Assembly (NCBI GenBank): GCA_947462925.1
Contig: CANHQP010000019.1
Coordinates: forward strand, 1 to 60,990
Length of the DNA stretch: 60,990 nucleotides
DNA from: Flavobacteriia bacterium
GTDB taxonomy: Bacteria > Bacteroidota > Bacteroidia > Flavobacteriales_D > Crocinitomicaceae
Direction: 5' to 3'
The notes beneath the pieces are model-generated. The model did not search any database, had not been told where the DNA came from, and worked only from the letters and a program-made list of their open reading frames with translations. Shown one piece after another: positions 1 to 9,195 of this stretch; the stretch's first letter is position 1; the number at the start of each line of letters is the position of its first letter. The position numbers and the translations under genes are program-made.

Positions 1-3000
1 ATTACAGTTATTAATCCGACAAATGCAAATGCTGGCCCTGACCAAGCAATATGCATAAACTCCGCCAATATTCAATTAGTCGGAACACCAACAGGAGGAA
101 GTTGGAGCGGAAGCAATCTTGTTTCATCAGCAGGATTGTTTACTCCTTCACAGTCGGGCACTTTTAATTTAATTTATTCCTATGGTAGCGGAACTTGTTT
201 GACGAGAGACACCATGGTTTTCACTGTTCATCCTTTACCCACCGTTGATGCTGGTACTGATTTTTCTATTTGTCAAAATGGTTCATCTGTATCTTTAATT
301 GGTTTTCCTGCAGGCGGCAGTTGGTCAGGTAATGGTTTGACAGGTTCAGTTTTTAGTCCAATTGGATTATCTATCGGTACTCAAACATTAACTTATAATT
401 ATACTAATCCAGTTACAAATTGTTCATCTTCTGATCAATTAGTAGTTACTATTTTAATGCCACCAACAGTCAATGCAGGGGTTGATCAAACTTTGTGCAA
501 CCAGCCAATTGCATTTTTTCTTTCAGGATCCCCATTGCTTGGGTCTTGGTCTGGAATAGGGATTACAAATTCTACAGGAGTTTTTACTCCAAATGGAAAT
601 GGAATATTTACCTTGACGTATTCATTTGTTGCTGCAAATGGTTGTTCAAATTTTGATAATGTTGATATTACTGTAATTAGTCCTACTTTGGCAAATGCTG
701 GCCCAAATCAAGAAATATGTATTAATTCACCGTCGCTTGATGTAGTTGGAGGTCCCATATTAGGGTCATGGTCAGGAACGGGTATAACATCTGGTGGAAT
801 TTTTACACCAAATACTACAGGTTCTTTCCCTTTAGTATATACTGTTGGTAGCGGCACATGTTTGACTACAGACACCATGATATTTACCGTAAATGCATTG
901 CCAATAGTTGATGCTGGACAAGATGTTTCAATTTGTATTTCGGCCTCACCAATCAATTTTACGGGAACACCGGCTGGAGGAACTTGGTCTGGTTCAGGAA
1001 TTACCGATGTAAATCTTGGAACTTTCAATCCTGCGATTTTAGCGGCAGGAGCTTATCCAATCGTTTATTCTTACACTGATCCAATTACAACTTGTGTGAA
1101 TACGAATACATTAATTGCAACAGTAAGACCACTTCCAGTGCCTAATTTTACATTTAATCCAATTGCTTGTACAAATGTTTCAGAATCGTTTAACAATACA
1201 TCCCTATTAGGTAATACTTATGCTTGGGATTTTGATGATGGTGGATTATCAAATTTGCCTTCTCCTTCTCATATATTCACAGCTACTGGTTTCCCGAATG
1301 TTCAGCTAGTTGTTACTTCTTCATTTGGTTGTGTTGATTCAATTTCTAATATCGTTGAAGTTCAAGAACCGCCTACAGCAAATTTTACTTTGACTCCCGA
1401 CTCTAGTTGTGCGCCAGCCATTGTTAATTTCACAAATCTCTCGTCATTAATCGCTCCAGTTTATAGTTGGGATTTTGGAAATGGACAGACAAGTACACTT
1501 CAAAACCCTGGAAGTCAGACATATTTTCAAAGTATTGTTTCCGATACAACCTATTATATTGAACTTGCTGTAACTAATTTTTGTGGTTCATCTACCTATA
1601 CTGAAAGTGTAGTAGTTACGCCTAGTCCAACAGCTATATTTGGTACCAATTTAGACTTTGGTTGTTCTCCTTTTACACTTGAAATAGCAAACGTAAGCTT
1701 AGGTTTGCCAGATAGTTTTTATTGGGATTTTGGCGATGGAACTACTTCAACAGATCCTTCACCATTCTTAAATCACGTTTTTACAACTGGTGTAAATGAT
1801 ACTGTTTATACAATTATGCTGGTCGCAACAAATGAATGTGGCGTTGATACATCTTATTATGACATTACCGTTTTACCAAATATTGTAACTGCATTTTTTA
1901 ATACTGATTATATTTCGGGTTGTGCCCCATTGTCTGTTGAATTTACCCAGTATTCAGTAGGTGCAAATGTTTACAATTGGGATTTTGGAGATTTCAATTC
2001 ATCCAATACTTACAATACATCTCACGTTTATACGCAAGCTGGAACATACACTGTCTCGTTGATGGTAACTGATGGTTGTAGTTACGATACCGCAACAATT
2101 GAAATTGAAGTGATAGAACCTCCAGTAGTAGATTTTATTAGTTCTCCGGATTCAGTTTGCATAAATCAACCTTTTACATTTACTAATCTCTCGACAGGCA
2201 GTTTAGCTGCTACCGATTGGGATTTTGGTGATGGTGGTACTTCAGTAACTACCAATACGCAACACGCTTATACTGCAAGTGGAACTTATCAAGTTACGCT
2301 GACTGGAACAAGTACAGTTAATAGTTGTACTGCTTCGGTTACAAAACCAGTTGTCGTCAGGGTCAACCCAGTAGCTGACTTTACGCCCAATCCAATAAGT
2401 GGTTGTGTTCCATTAACCGTTTCTTTTGCAAACTTAAGTACCAGTGCAAATTTCCAAACCTGGAATTTTGGTGATGGAAATTTCTCAACGCAATTTAGTC
2501 CAACGCACACTTTTACAAGTGTCGGTGCCTATGTCGTGAAATTATTGGTTGAAAATACAAATGGTTGTATTGATTCAATCTCTAAAGTGATTAATGTTTA
2601 TCCTGTTCCAACAGCGAATTTCACTGTAAATCCAACAATGTCATGTGCAGTTCCTGTGGATGTTGCTACTACCAATTTAAGTACTGGTGCAGTAAATTAT
2701 AATTGGAATTTTGGAAATGGAAACTTCTCAACACTTACAAATCCTGTTATTACTTATAATAATCCTGGAACATATACCATTCAGTTGACAGCTTCTAATG
2801 CTTATGGATGTTCAGATTCTCATTCATTTACTGTAAATATTTATGGAAATCCAGTAGCTGACTTTATCTTGTCAAGAGATACAATGTGTTTGGGAGAAAC
2901 CATTAATTTCATCTCTCAAAGTATCAATGCAGATTCAGTTGTTTGGTATGTAGGCGATGGAAATACTTTTACGGGAAATACATTTCCATACCAATATGGA

Positions 3001-3666
3001 TTGGCGGGTGTTTATGATATCACTGCCATTGCTTATGGTCTGGGAGGATGTAGTGATACCTTGACATTGATTAATGGGGTTGTCGTTAATCCTAAACCTA
3101 TTGCAGGTTTTGATTATGTAAACCAACAAGACCCAGAGCCTTTGAGTGGAACAATAGAATTTACAAATACTTCCATCGGAGCGACAGATTATTTATGGCA
3201 CTTTGGGAACGCTCAAAGTAGCATTGAAGAAAATCCAATTTATCGATACAACACCTATGGAGATTTTTTGGCTGAATTAATTGTAACAAACCAATTTGGT
3301 TGTAAAGACACCATCGAACAAATCATCATTGTAGAATTCTTTAGTGGACTTTTTGTACCGAATGCAATTTATCCTGATCATCCTGCTTTTGGTGTTGCAA
3401 ATTTCTTGCCGAAAGGAATTGGATTGGCGACTTATGAAATTCTGATTTACGATGATTGGGGGAATTTAATATGGGAGTCTCAAGCACTAGATGCACAAGG
3501 GCGACCATCTGAATATTGGGATGGAACATTCAATGGTGTGAGGGTGCAACAAGATGCGTACGTATGGAAAATTACAGCAACTTTTATTGATACCAAAGCA
3601 TGGCGAGGCAAAGAATACGAAGGCGGTAAATTCCGCAAGTCAGGAACTGTAACAGTTATTAGGTAA
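1..3666 (+). CDS. T9SS-exported PKD-repeat adhesin with CHU_C/type B sorting domain (5' partial)
   Basis: The frame is open from base 1, so the gene starts upstream of the window and only its last 1221 codons are seen. The visible part opens with five tandem repeats of about 70-75 residues, each with a (V/A)(D/N)AGxDxxIC start and a GGSWSG-like core (repeat starts near nt 28, 246, 474, 696 and 909). About nine PKD-like domains follow, each marked by a WDFGDG-type motif. The last ~100 residues (FVPNAIYPDHP..., IYDDWGNLIWES, YWDGTFNG, DAYVWKI) match the gliding-motility-associated C-terminal domain, a type B T9SS signal. Known for the family: such proteins are exported by the T9SS and act as surface adhesins or large secreted proteins. 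The PorP/SprF gene 2 bp downstream fits the known SprB-SprF pairing. The ligand is unknown. Confidence 0.9.
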   Translation: MTVINPTNANAGPDQAICINSANIQLVGTPTGGSWSGSNLVSSAGLFTPSQSGTFNLIYSYGSGTCLTRDTMVFTVHPLPTVDAGTDFSICQNGSSVSLIGFPAGGSWSGNGLTGSVFSPIGLSIGTQTLTYNYTNPVTNCSSSDQLVVTILMPPTVNAGVDQTLCNQPIAFFLSGSPLLGSWSGIGITNSTGVFTPNGNGIFTLTYSFVAANGCSNFDNVDITVISPTLANAGPNQEICINSPSLDVVGGPILGSWSGTGITSGGIFTPNTTGSFPLVYTVGSGTCLTTDTMIFTVNALPIVDAGQDVSICISASPINFTGTPAGGTWSGSGITDVNLGTFNPAILAAGAYPIVYSYTDPITTCVNTNTLIATVRPLPVPNFTFNPIACTNVSESFNNTSLLGNTYAWDFDDGGLSNLPSPSHIFTATGFPNVQLVVTSSFGCVDSISNIVEVQEPPTANFTLTPDSSCAPAIVNFTNLSSLIAPVYSWDFGNGQTSTLQNPGSQTYFQSIVSDTTYYIELAVTNFCGSSTYTESVVVTPSPTAIFGTNLDFGCSPFTLEIANVSLGLPDSFYWDFGDGTTSTDPSPFLNHVFTTGVNDTVYTIMLVATNECGVDTSYYDITVLPNIVTAFFNTDYISGCAPLSVEFTQYSVGANVYNWDFGDFNSSNTYNTSHVYTQAGTYTVSLMVTDGCSYDTATIEIEVIEPPVVDFISSPDSVCINQPFTFTNLSTGSLAATDWDFGDGGTSVTTNTQHAYTASGTYQVTLTGTSTVNSCTASVTKPVVVRVNPVADFTPNPISGCVPLTVSFANLSTSANFQTWNFGDGNFSTQFSPTHTFTSVGAYVVKLLVENTNGCIDSISKVINVYPVPTANFTVNPTMSCAVPVDVATTNLSTGAVNYNWNFGNGNFSTLTNPVITYNNPGTYTIQLTASNAYGCSDSHSFTVNIYGNPVADFILSRDTMCLGETINFISQSINADSVVWYVGDGNTFTGNTFPYQYGLAGVYDITAIAYGLGGCSDTLTLINGVVVNPKPIAGFDYVNQQDPEPLSGTIEFTNTSIGATDYLWHFGNAQSSIEENPIYRYNTYGDFLAELIVTNQFGCKDTIEQIIIVEFFSGLFVPNAIYPDHPAFGVANFLPKGIGLATYEILIYDDWGNLIWESQALDAQGRPSEYWDGTFNGVRVQQDAYVWKITATFIDTKAWRGKEYEGGKFRKSGTVTVIR

Positions 3667-3668
3667 TC

Positions 3669-4739
3669 ATGAGCAATTTTAAAAATATTTTAAAACCTGT
3701 GTTGATTGTCTTTGCTTTACTACAAAGTGATTTCTTTTTTGCACAAGATCCCAATTTTTCTCAGTTCTATAATAATCCTGTGTACTATAACCCGGGAATG
3801 ACCGCCATTGGAAATGGATTTACTTTCAGGTCTAATTACAGAAGTTTATGGACACCAATTGCAGGTAAATTCGATACTTATTCTGTCACTTTTGAAGCAG
3901 AAGCAATCAATAAAGTTGGGCTGGGAGTGATGGCTTTCAGTGATGTTGCAGGTGAAGGTTTGTTGCGAACAACAACGGCAAATGTATATTATTCTTACCG
4001 TGCTGTAGATACGCGAAATTTGATTTTTCAAGTCGGTTTTTCTGGAGGTGTAGCAAATAAATACGTCGATTGGAGTAAATTTACTTTCTCAGACCAATTG
4101 GATGAGGTTTTTGGTAAAATGTATAACTCTGCTTTTATTAATCCCAATTTTAATTCTGCAACCTACGCTGATTTTGGTTCTGGCTTTGCATTTAGATTTA
4201 ATAGAAAATCAAGAAAAGCTGGAACCGCTTACAAACGATCAACCATCACATTAGGAGGAGCGGTGCACCATTTGACAAGACCAAATGACGCATTAATTGG
4301 TGACAAAGAAAAATTGCCAATGAAATTCAATGTTCATGGAAATGCCAATTTATTGATCAATAAAATGATTTATTCTCCTGGTTTTATTTTTGAAAGACAA
4401 AATCAATTTCAAACAGTGACAGTGGGGATGAGTGTAATCAATAAACCTTTTACATTGGGGTTTTGGCTGCGAAATAGAACTTATTTATTTACTGGAAATA
4501 GATATGATTCTTTTATCACATCTTTGGGTATAAACATTCCGATGAATCGTTTTTCAACCATGCGAGTTACTTACAGTTTTGACCTTACGGTTTCTCGTTT
4601 GCGAACCGCTTCAATTGGCTCACATGAAGTCAGTTTGATTCTTGATTTCGATAATCAAAAGTTGTTTAAGAATGTTCAAACTAGACGAAGCAATAAACGG
4701 AAATACCGCTGTCCATCGGATTTTAGAGGATATGATTAA
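3669..4739 (+). CDS. PorP/SprF-family T9SS outer-membrane protein (adhesin partner)
   Basis: This 356-residue protein has an N-terminal signal peptide ending near FFFAQDP. The family hallmark QFYNNPVYYNPGMTA follows immediately, then SNYRSLW and a beta-rich barrel-like body. Near the C-terminus it has SIGSHEVSLILDF, the usual PorP/SprF ending, followed by a basic tail (RRSNKRKYRCPSDF). Members of this family bind or help export T9SS cargo at the outer membrane; SprF is needed for SprB secretion. It starts 2 bp after the adhesin stop, so the two are almost certainly co-transcribed and this is probably the dedicated partner of that adhesin. It is one of three paralogues in the window. Confidence 0.9.
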   Translation: MSNFKNILKPVLIVFALLQSDFFFAQDPNFSQFYNNPVYYNPGMTAIGNGFTFRSNYRSLWTPIAGKFDTYSVTFEAEAINKVGLGVMAFSDVAGEGLLRTTTANVYYSYRAVDTRNLIFQVGFSGGVANKYVDWSKFTFSDQLDEVFGKMYNSAFINPNFNSATYADFGSGFAFRFNRKSRKAGTAYKRSTITLGGAVHHLTRPNDALIGDKEKLPMKFNVHGNANLLINKMIYSPGFIFERQNQFQTVTVGMSVINKPFTLGFWLRNRTYLFTGNRYDSFITSLGINIPMNRFSTMRVTYSFDLTVSRLRTASIGSHEVSLILDFDNQKLFKNVQTRRSNKRKYRCPSDFRGYD

Positions 4740-4802
4740 GTTAATCATTTCATCTTTGAGTACAGCGGTGCTAGTGTGCTAACAAAATCCTACTTTTGAA
4801 CC

Positions 4803-5738
4803 ATGAAATTTATTCAAATTGGCTATTCGGGCAGAAATGGGTTTTTAAATTATTTCGCCACTTTCGCTTTGACTGCTTCTACACTTTTAGGAGTAGGTTT
4901 GATTCCTTATACATATGCGCTCAAGAAAGCGGGCTTAGTTTTGAATAAAGGAATTTCAACAGAAGATGCGATAAATGCTTTAGGCGAAAATACTTTTCTG
5001 GCTTTACAACTATTTCCTTTTGTTTTGGCGCTATTTGCTTTGATGCTCTGTAATAAGTTTATTCATAAGCGAACTGTTTTATCGTTATTTACTTCTCGAC
5101 AATCATTCGATTGGAAGCGTTTTTTTGTCAGTTTCACGGCCTGGGGAATTTTGATGTTTTGTATGCTCGGAATCAATGCTTATTTGTTGAAAAATCCTTA
5201 TGAATGGAATTTTGATCCGCAAACATTTTGGATGCTCTTGGCTATTTCGATTTTTGTGATTCCACTACAAACGACTTTTGAAGAAGCTTTTTTTCGGGGA
5301 AATTTATTCCAAGGAATGGGGACTTTTTTCAGAAAAGGTTGGGTCACCGTTTTTTTTACCGCCTCTCTTTTTGCTTTGATTCATGGCTCTAATCCAGAAG
5401 TGGAAACGCTTGGTTTTGGAATTTTAATTTACTTTTTAGTGACAGGTATCTTTCTTGGAATTTTGACCTTAATGGACGACGGCTTGGAACTTTCCCTGGG
5501 ATTTCACGCTTGGAATAATATCTTTGGCGCCTTGTTTGTTACCAATAATTGGCAAGTTTTTCAATCAGACGCCCTTTGGATGGACACAGCGAAACCCAAT
5601 TTTGGTTGGGATGCAATTGCTTCCATGGCAGTATGTTTTCCTTTGTTAATCTTGCTTTTTTCGAAGTTGTTCAATTGGAAAGATTGGAAAAACCGCTTTT
5701 TTGGAGAAATAAAAGATCCAAATCAACACAAAAATTGA
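4803..5738 (+). CDS. CPBP-family intramembrane glutamic endopeptidase
   Basis: This 311-residue polytopic membrane protein carries the CPBP (Abi) motifs in order: EEAFFRGN near residue 160, FALIHGSN near residue 196, and FHAWNNIFG near residue 237. These supply the glutamates, arginine and histidines expected of the Rce1/CPBP active site. Known family roles include CAAX-like processing, bacteriocin self-immunity and scaffolding; the substrate here cannot be told. A TACTTTTG box lies only 5 bp before the ATG, which suggests a very short or absent 5' leader. It stands alone between two PorP genes, with no sign of an associated bacteriocin. Confidence 0.85.
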   Translation: MKFIQIGYSGRNGFLNYFATFALTASTLLGVGLIPYTYALKKAGLVLNKGISTEDAINALGENTFLALQLFPFVLALFALMLCNKFIHKRTVLSLFTSRQSFDWKRFFVSFTAWGILMFCMLGINAYLLKNPYEWNFDPQTFWMLLAISIFVIPLQTTFEEAFFRGNLFQGMGTFFRKGWVTVFFTASLFALIHGSNPEVETLGFGILIYFLVTGIFLGILTLMDDGLELSLGFHAWNNIFGALFVTNNWQVFQSDALWMDTAKPNFGWDAIASMAVCFPLLILLFSKLFNWKDWKNRFFGEIKDPNQHKN

Positions 5739-5886
5739 ATAGGATTTTTCTGCTATTCACTTCATCCTTGATTTTGTCATTTGAATTGCAAGGAATATTC
5801 ATTCGAGCGCTTTATGGCAGATTTAGTCCTTTAAATTTATAATTTTACAATTTCAAATCAATACTAACTTAAATAATAGATTCCTT

Positions 5887-6744
5887 TTGAAAACATTGAT
5901 TTTCTTACTAGCACTTTCAATAAGTTCAGCGGTCATCGCGCAACAAGATCCTTTATTGACTAATTATTGGAACAATTTATCATTTTTCAATCCTGCAGCT
6001 ACAGGATTGTATTATAAACACCAAGCTGCTGTAAATTATAGAAATCAATGGGATAAAGTAAATGGATCACCAAATACGCTGATTGCAGGTTACAATACCA
6101 AAATTGATAAAATTCATGGCGGAATTGGCTTTAACTACCAATATGAAACGATTGGTTTTAATCAAGTTAACCGTTTAGATGTCAATTATGGTTACCATTT
6201 TAATTTGGGAAATGATAGAGTCATTTCGGTAGGTATATCTGCAGGACTGCAAAGATTTGGCGTTGATCCAAATTGGATTCCACCTGTAACAGTGCAAGAT
6301 CCTAGTTTACCTCAAAGTTCTACTCAATATTCATTCCTTTCAAATATTGGTTTGGTTTACAAAGGCAATTCTCTTAGTGTTGGATTAAGTTCTACCCAAT
6401 TTTTATCAAGCGAAAGAAAAAGTAATTTTTATACATCTTCACGACATTACAATCTTTTTGCAGCTTATGACATAAAAGTTGGCAATAAGTTTGTCCTTAA
6501 ACCGCAGTTCATTGTTCGAACGGATTTGGTTAGATTCTCTGCAGATTTCAATTTATTGGCGAGATACAACAACCGTTATTGGGTTGGGGTTATATACAGA
6601 GCAGCCGATGCAGTCGGTTTTACAGCTGGTTGGGACATCAAGGAAAGATATAGAGTAGGGTATAGTTATGATCGAACAATAAATCAATTGTCCAGCATTT
6701 CGAAAGGCACACATGAAATAGTACTTGGATTTTTGTTGAAATAG
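5887..6744 (+). CDS. PorP/SprF-family T9SS membrane protein (orphan paralogue)
   Basis: This 285-residue protein begins with a signal peptide (IFLLALSISSAVIAQQ) followed by LLTNYWNNLSFFNPAATGL, the PorP/SprF N-terminal hallmark. YRNQWDKV, IGFNYQYE and a C-terminal KGTHEIVLGFLLK ending follow. The only start that preserves the full signal peptide is TTG at 5887; no ATG lies nearby in frame, so a TTG start is likely. It is shorter than the first copy and has no adhesin gene next to it, so its cargo is unknown. PorP-like proteins sit in the outer membrane and take part in T9SS secretion or attachment. Confidence 0.85.
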   Translation: MKTLIFLLALSISSAVIAQQDPLLTNYWNNLSFFNPAATGLYYKHQAAVNYRNQWDKVNGSPNTLIAGYNTKIDKIHGGIGFNYQYETIGFNQVNRLDVNYGYHFNLGNDRVISVGISAGLQRFGVDPNWIPPVTVQDPSLPQSSTQYSFLSNIGLVYKGNSLSVGLSSTQFLSSERKSNFYTSSRHYNLFAAYDIKVGNKFVLKPQFIVRTDLVRFSADFNLLARYNNRYWVGVIYRAADAVGFTAGWDIKERYRVGYSYDRTINQLSSISKGTHEIVLGFLLK

Positions 6745-6765
6745 GAAATATATTTGCTTCAGAAA

Positions 6766-7155
6766 TTATTTCAATCTCTCCAAAACACCTTTTCGCTTCA
6801 CTATATTTTTGTAATCCCACTGAATGTCTCGCGCTTTTTGAAGCCAACGAGCTAAATCAGTTGTGTTAATCTGTTCAATCGCTGTAAAACGTGCTTCAGC
6901 GGCTTTAAAACTTCCTTCGTTGAGTAGTTCAGCTTCTTCAAATGATTGTCCGCTCCAAAATAGCAAACGCACATTGTTTTTCAATTTGCTGTAACCGACA
7001 ACAGGATTTCCATCCAAAAACCAAACTGGATGCGCATGCCAAATTTTATTTTCAGCTTCCGGCAAATGTTTGTCGATTTCTAGTGCCAATAAATCGCAAA
7101 TTGCTTGGTCGCTTTCAGCTTGTGAATTGTTGTAGTTTTGAATATCTTGGTTCAT
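6766..7155 (-). CDS. DUF1801-type small protein
   Basis: This 129-residue soluble protein has the DUF1801/YdhG-like pattern: IWHAHPVWFLDGNPVVGYS, then LLFWSGQSFEEAELL and a C-terminal DIQWDYKNIV. No biochemical activity is firmly established for the family, so no function is offered. It is a single-gene unit, convergent with the PorP gene that ends at 6744, with only 21 bp between the stop codons. The assignment rests on the motif pattern and the typical length of about 120-140 residues. Confidence 0.75.
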   Translation of the reverse strand: MNQDIQNYNNSQAESDQAICDLLALEIDKHLPEAENKIWHAHPVWFLDGNPVVGYSKLKNNVRLLFWSGQSFEEAELLNEGSFKAAEARFTAIEQINTTDLARWLQKARDIQWDYKNIVKRKGVLERLK

Positions 7156-7551
7156 AAGTCAATTGTTGTTGAATAAGACAAGCTAAAAATACAAATTTTA
7201 CGAGTGATATCAAAGTAGATAATTTCCGTTTTGTTTTTAGTTATTTAAAATTCGCTATTAATTTTAAAATAAAGCAAATTATAGTTTTATAACATTGCGC
7301 AGTTTAGATTTAATAATTTACATTTTTGGCATTGGAAGAAAGGTTTTTAAAGGTGCACTGAAAATGTAGACTTTTGGAGGAAGCTAAGTAGCGCTAGCGG
7401 ATTAGATCACCGACAAAATCACGTTTTCAGAAGCTTTTAAAATAAAGCGCATGAAACAGAAAACTAAAAGCGTGCGAAAATTTGCGCTTTAACTTGATGA
7501 CTCAGCCTTGATTTTTGGGTTCGTTTTGATCAAGCAAAAGGAACAAAACGC
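7156..7551. other. Intergenic block, possibly a degenerate dispersed repeat
   Basis: No gene is seen in these ~400 bp. The half nearest 7551 contains the inverted pair AAAGCGC (7444-7450) and GCGCTTT (7484-7490). On the minus strand it reads as short broken peptide pieces such as DQNEPKNQG and VIKLKRKFSHAFSFLFHAL, interrupted by stops. Such pieces recur between genes in other Bacteroidota genomes as far as I remember; this is memory, not a search. The AT-rich half next to 7155 probably holds the promoter of the DUF1801 gene. Confidence 0.35.
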
Positions 7552-7878
7552 TTATTTTAATTTCAATTCCTTAATTCGTGCTTCAACAATTTGATCAATT
7601 TCCAAAATGGTATCATTTTTCCAAGTCGCACCAACCGTAAATAGTACTTCCTTGTTCTTTTTTTTACCGTCAGGAAAGAAATAAACTTTTTGTCCAACTT
7701 CCAAACTTACTCCGCTATTCGATTTCGGATTTAAAGTCGGATTCATCACTCCAGGAATAATCAAATAAATAGATTTGAAAGATCCATTGTGAAAAGTCAT
7801 CGGAATATTTTGCGCTTTTACTTCGTTGAAAAGCACTGCGACAAAAGAGAAAATGGAAAGAATGATTACTTTTTTCAT
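7552..7878 (-). CDS. Small secreted protein of unknown function
   Basis: This is a 108-residue product from the ATG at 7878. An upstream in-frame extension exists but lacks a signal, whereas this start gives a clear signal peptide (KKVIILSIFSFVAVLFNEVKAQ). The mature ~85 residues contain NIPMTFHNGSFKSIYLIIPG, then a stretch resembling a small beta-fold (SGVSLEVGQKVYFFPDGKKK) and a charged C-terminus. I do not recognise the family with certainty; periplasmic or outer-membrane location is inferred from the signal. It lies just outside the left att copy of the integrative element, so it belongs to the chromosome. Confidence 0.7.
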   Translation of the reverse strand: MKKVIILSIFSFVAVLFNEVKAQNIPMTFHNGSFKSIYLIIPGVMNPTLNPKSNSGVSLEVGQKVYFFPDGKKKNKEVLFTVGATWKNDTILEIDQIVEARIKELKLK

Positions 7879-7927
7879 GTTAAGGGTTTTATGCAGAACA
7901 TTTTGAAAGTAAAATGGTTTAAGTTTA

Positions 7928-8034
<107 letters not shown>

Positions 8035-8132
8035 GTAGAGTTGGCGGGGCTTTAAGGTAAATTATCTTTAGCAAGTGCACACCTTTTGAGTTAAACAGCC
8101 TGTTTTTTTAATGATTAACTATTTATTATTTA

Positions 8133-8591
8133 TTAGTTTATTTGTCCTTGATCTGCGAGGCTATACATTCCGCCAAAAGGGCTTATGATTATGTGGTCAA
8201 CTAGACAAATGTCAAGTAATTCGCAAGCATCTTTGAATTTCATGGTTAGCCTCAAGTCTGCCTCAGAGGGTTTCAAATTACCTGATGGATGATTGTGTGA
8301 TAGTATTAGACCTGATGCTAATGATTTCAATGCCATTCCTAATATTAATCTGATGTCAGCAATTGTACTAGTTATTCCTCCTCTAGATGCCTTATAAATG
8401 CCAATAGGAATATTTGCTTGGTTTAAAAATAGTACATTAAATTGCTCTTGACACCCAATTGTCTTTTTGTCAAAGGACTTTATCAAAAATTCATAAGCCT
8501 TTGCTGATGTAGTAATCTTCTCTTCCAAAGATGACGGTTGACTTGCTGAATAATGAACTCTTAATTCTCTCAATTTGTTTTCTCTTTTCAT
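8133..8591 (-). CDS. RadC-like JAB/MPN-domain protein
   Basis: This 152-residue protein is essentially the RadC C-terminal JAB domain. It carries the JAMM metal-site residues E49 (GCQEQFNV), H99 and H101 in SHNHPSG, and D112 in PSEADL. It lacks the helix-hairpin-helix part of full-length RadC. RadC-like proteins are very common on Bacteroidota and proteobacterial mobile elements, but their cellular role is unproven and the old DNA-repair label is doubtful. It sits at the left end of the element, transcribed toward the att site. A perfect inverted repeat (8606-8623) lies 14 bp before its start and could be an operator. Confidence 0.88.
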   Translation of the reverse strand: MKRENKLRELRVHYSASQPSSLEEKITTSAKAYEFLIKSFDKKTIGCQEQFNVLFLNQANIPIGIYKASRGGITSTIADIRLILGMALKSLASGLILSHNHPSGNLKPSEADLRLTMKFKDACELLDICLVDHIIISPFGGMYSLADQGQIN

Positions 8592-8854
8592 AACTTTAAT
8601 TTTAAAAAATCTCTTGAGATTTTAGGTTTACGTTAGAGATAAGTGTTGCTGTGATAGCTGTAAATATTTTAACTTGAGAATTTTGGTGGGGGTAATACCT
8701 CCAGAATGAAAGGTGGGGGTTCAATCTATAGTGATGCTATGCAGAAAGAAATATAACAAGTATTAACTATATAATATAACTGAAAATGGTTTTTGGTGTT
8801 AGTCCTGATTTAAACATTAGGCTCAATGCGGTGAGGGCTTTAACAAAGAAAACT
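8592..8854. other. Non-coding control region inside the element
   Basis: No gene fits these 263 bp between radC and the XRE gene. They contain an 18-bp inverted repeat AAAATCTC-TT-GAGATTTT (8606-8623), two copies of GGTGGGGGT (8685-8693 and 8712-8720, 27 bp apart) and an AT-rich stretch near 8760. Such a layout could hold the radC promoter and operator, a small RNA, or a recombination directionality site; the sequence does not decide. Confidence 0.4.
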
Positions 8855-9100
8855 TTATTCTTCTTTCTTAAAGCTGTAATCTTCAAAGCCCTTAAAAAGT
8901 GTTGAAAGCTTTATTTCAAAAGCATCAGCAAATTTTTGAGCTGAGTAAATGGTAATTGTGAATTCTCCTCTTTCAATAGCGGAGATGTTTTGAAAGTTGT
9001 TACCTAATTTATCTGCTAATTCAGGTTGAGTCATTTTATTTTCTTGCCTCAACTTCTTAATATAAGCTCCAAACAATAAACTAAACTCTGCTTTTTCCAT
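8855..9100 (-). CDS. XRE-family helix-turn-helix regulator
   Basis: This 81-residue protein starts from the ATG at 9100; a TTG three codons upstream is less likely. It is a single HTH_3 domain: LRQENKMTQPELADKLGNNF followed by QNISAIERGEFTI form the two helices of the Cro/C1-type motif. The tail is short and acidic/basic (GFEDYSFKKEE). It sits at the divergent boundary between the leftward radC side and the rightward cargo genes, 95 bp from the first cargo gene. It is the natural candidate for the element's repressor, by analogy with phage and ICE repressors (inference). Confidence 0.9.
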   Translation of the reverse strand: MEKAEFSLLFGAYIKKLRQENKMTQPELADKLGNNFQNISAIERGEFTITIYSAQKFADAFEIKLSTLFKGFEDYSFKKEE

Positions 9101-9195
9101 AAGGTGCAAATTCTTAATTTCTTGCTTTTAAGAGCTAACAGTATATTGTTATATTAAAAAAATAATTAGTTTTGGCTACTTAAAGAATACTTTAT

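Noticed and set aside
5549..5842. Plus-strand frame overlapping the end of the CPBP protease
   Set aside because: It is out of frame over a gene with good motifs and has no domain of its own; the last 100 bp beyond the CPBP stop are non-coding.
8133..8591. RadC as a DNA repair protein
   Set aside because: Only the JAB domain is present and the repair role of RadC was not upheld; the context is a mobile element.
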